In this document: positions 7,074 through 7,332 of the stretch, in pieces
Layout of the letters: each line of letters begins with the position of its first letter
Position numbering within the stretch: the stretch's first letter is position 1
Assembly (NCBI GenBank): GCA_030694835.1
Contig: JAUYUF010000065.1
Location: forward strand, 1-7,332
From: Flavobacteriaceae bacterium
Lineage (GTDB): Bacteria; Bacteroidota; Bacteroidia; Flavobacteriales; Flavobacteriaceae
Length of the DNA: 7,332 nucleotides
Direction of reading: 5' to 3'
The notes under the pieces: model-generated
What the model was told of the DNA's origin: nothing
Databases searched by the model: none
What the model saw: the letters and a program-made list of their open reading frames with translations, nothing else
Position numbers and translations under genes: made by a program

Positions 7074-7090
7074 GTTCAGGATTTACTATG

Positions 7091-7120
7091 AAAAATCACG
7101 CCAATTGGCGTGATTTTTTT
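7091..7120 (+). terminator. Rho-independent terminator of the surface-protein gene
   Basis: A perfect palindrome at 7091-7118 is centred between 7104 and 7105. The G+C-rich arms are TCACGCC and GGCGTGA around an AATT tip, preceded by AAAAA and followed by a T-run ending at 7120. It starts 18 bp after the stop codon. Because an A-run precedes and a T-run follows the stem, it could also stop transcription arriving on the minus strand. Confidence 0.93.
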
Positions 7121-7210
7121 ATATATAACACACAGCAAATACTTTCATTTAAACTAAATTCTAAATTTAATTATATAGAATAATCATGATCAATTTCCTG
7201 CAATTTAACA

Positions 7211-7245
7211 ATACTAGATACTAGATACCAGCTACCTGATACTAA
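7211..7245. repeat. Degenerating heptamer tandem repeat, five 7-bp units
   Basis: Successive units are ATACTAG, ATACTAG, ATACCAG, CTACCTG and ATACTAA; the first two are identical and later ones drift. It sits in the 212-bp non-coding tail of the window (7121-7332), where I see no gene on either strand; the only ATG-led frame near the end (7276) stops after eight codons (MSKKINKE). It matches the 7-bp period of the array at 2036-2056 but not its sequence. Confidence 0.7.
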
Positions 7246-7332
7246 ACTCAACAACTTTACAACCACCTATTTTAAATGTCAAAAAAAATCAACAAGGAAT
7301 AAGTCAATATAAATAGAAAGTAACCGACATCT

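Overview
The window looks like chromosome of a Bacteroidota bacterium, most likely a Flavobacterium-type member of the Flavobacteriaceae. Evidence: a 1642-residue secreted protein ends in a type IX secretion system (T9SS) sorting domain, a secretion system confined to that phylum. The intergenic DNA is very AT-rich (22% G+C at 1381-1440, counted by eye). Gene starts lack a Shine-Dalgarno sequence and sit behind A-rich leaders. One promoter matches the Bacteroidota TAnnTTTG element. Genus is an inference.

Layout: (1) 1-1150, minus strand: N-terminal 383 codons of a TolC-family outer-membrane efflux protein whose 3' end is cut off by the window edge. Its promoter region (1173-1218) holds a TAnnTTTG element and, about 33 bp upstream, a perfect 7-4-7 inverted repeat placed where a CRP/FNR-family activator would bind. 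(2) 1219-2144: about 0.9 kb without a convincing gene, carrying short tandem and inverted repeats, then just before the next gene a heptamer repeat and a nested GAGCGyAGTCGA repeat. (3) 2145-7073, plus strand: one giant gene for a T9SS-exported, multi-domain immunoglobulin-like surface or secreted protein. It contains five nearly identical Ig-like repeats in tandem (4236-5549) and an older pair of different repeats (3438-3992). (4) 7091-7120: a strong intrinsic terminator. (5) 7121-7332: non-coding DNA with a second, decaying heptamer repeat at 7211-7245.

The two genes are divergent and there is no sign that they act together. The TolC homologue is probably the first gene of an efflux operon running out of the window to the left. 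The large protein appears to be a monocistronic adhesin-like gene. I see no defence system, CRISPR array, transposase, tRNA or rRNA. The most noteworthy points are the operator-like dyad at the efflux promoter, the repeat inserted inside another copy of itself at 2061-2106, and the mosaic pattern of sequence variants among the Ig repeats, which suggests ongoing recombination.
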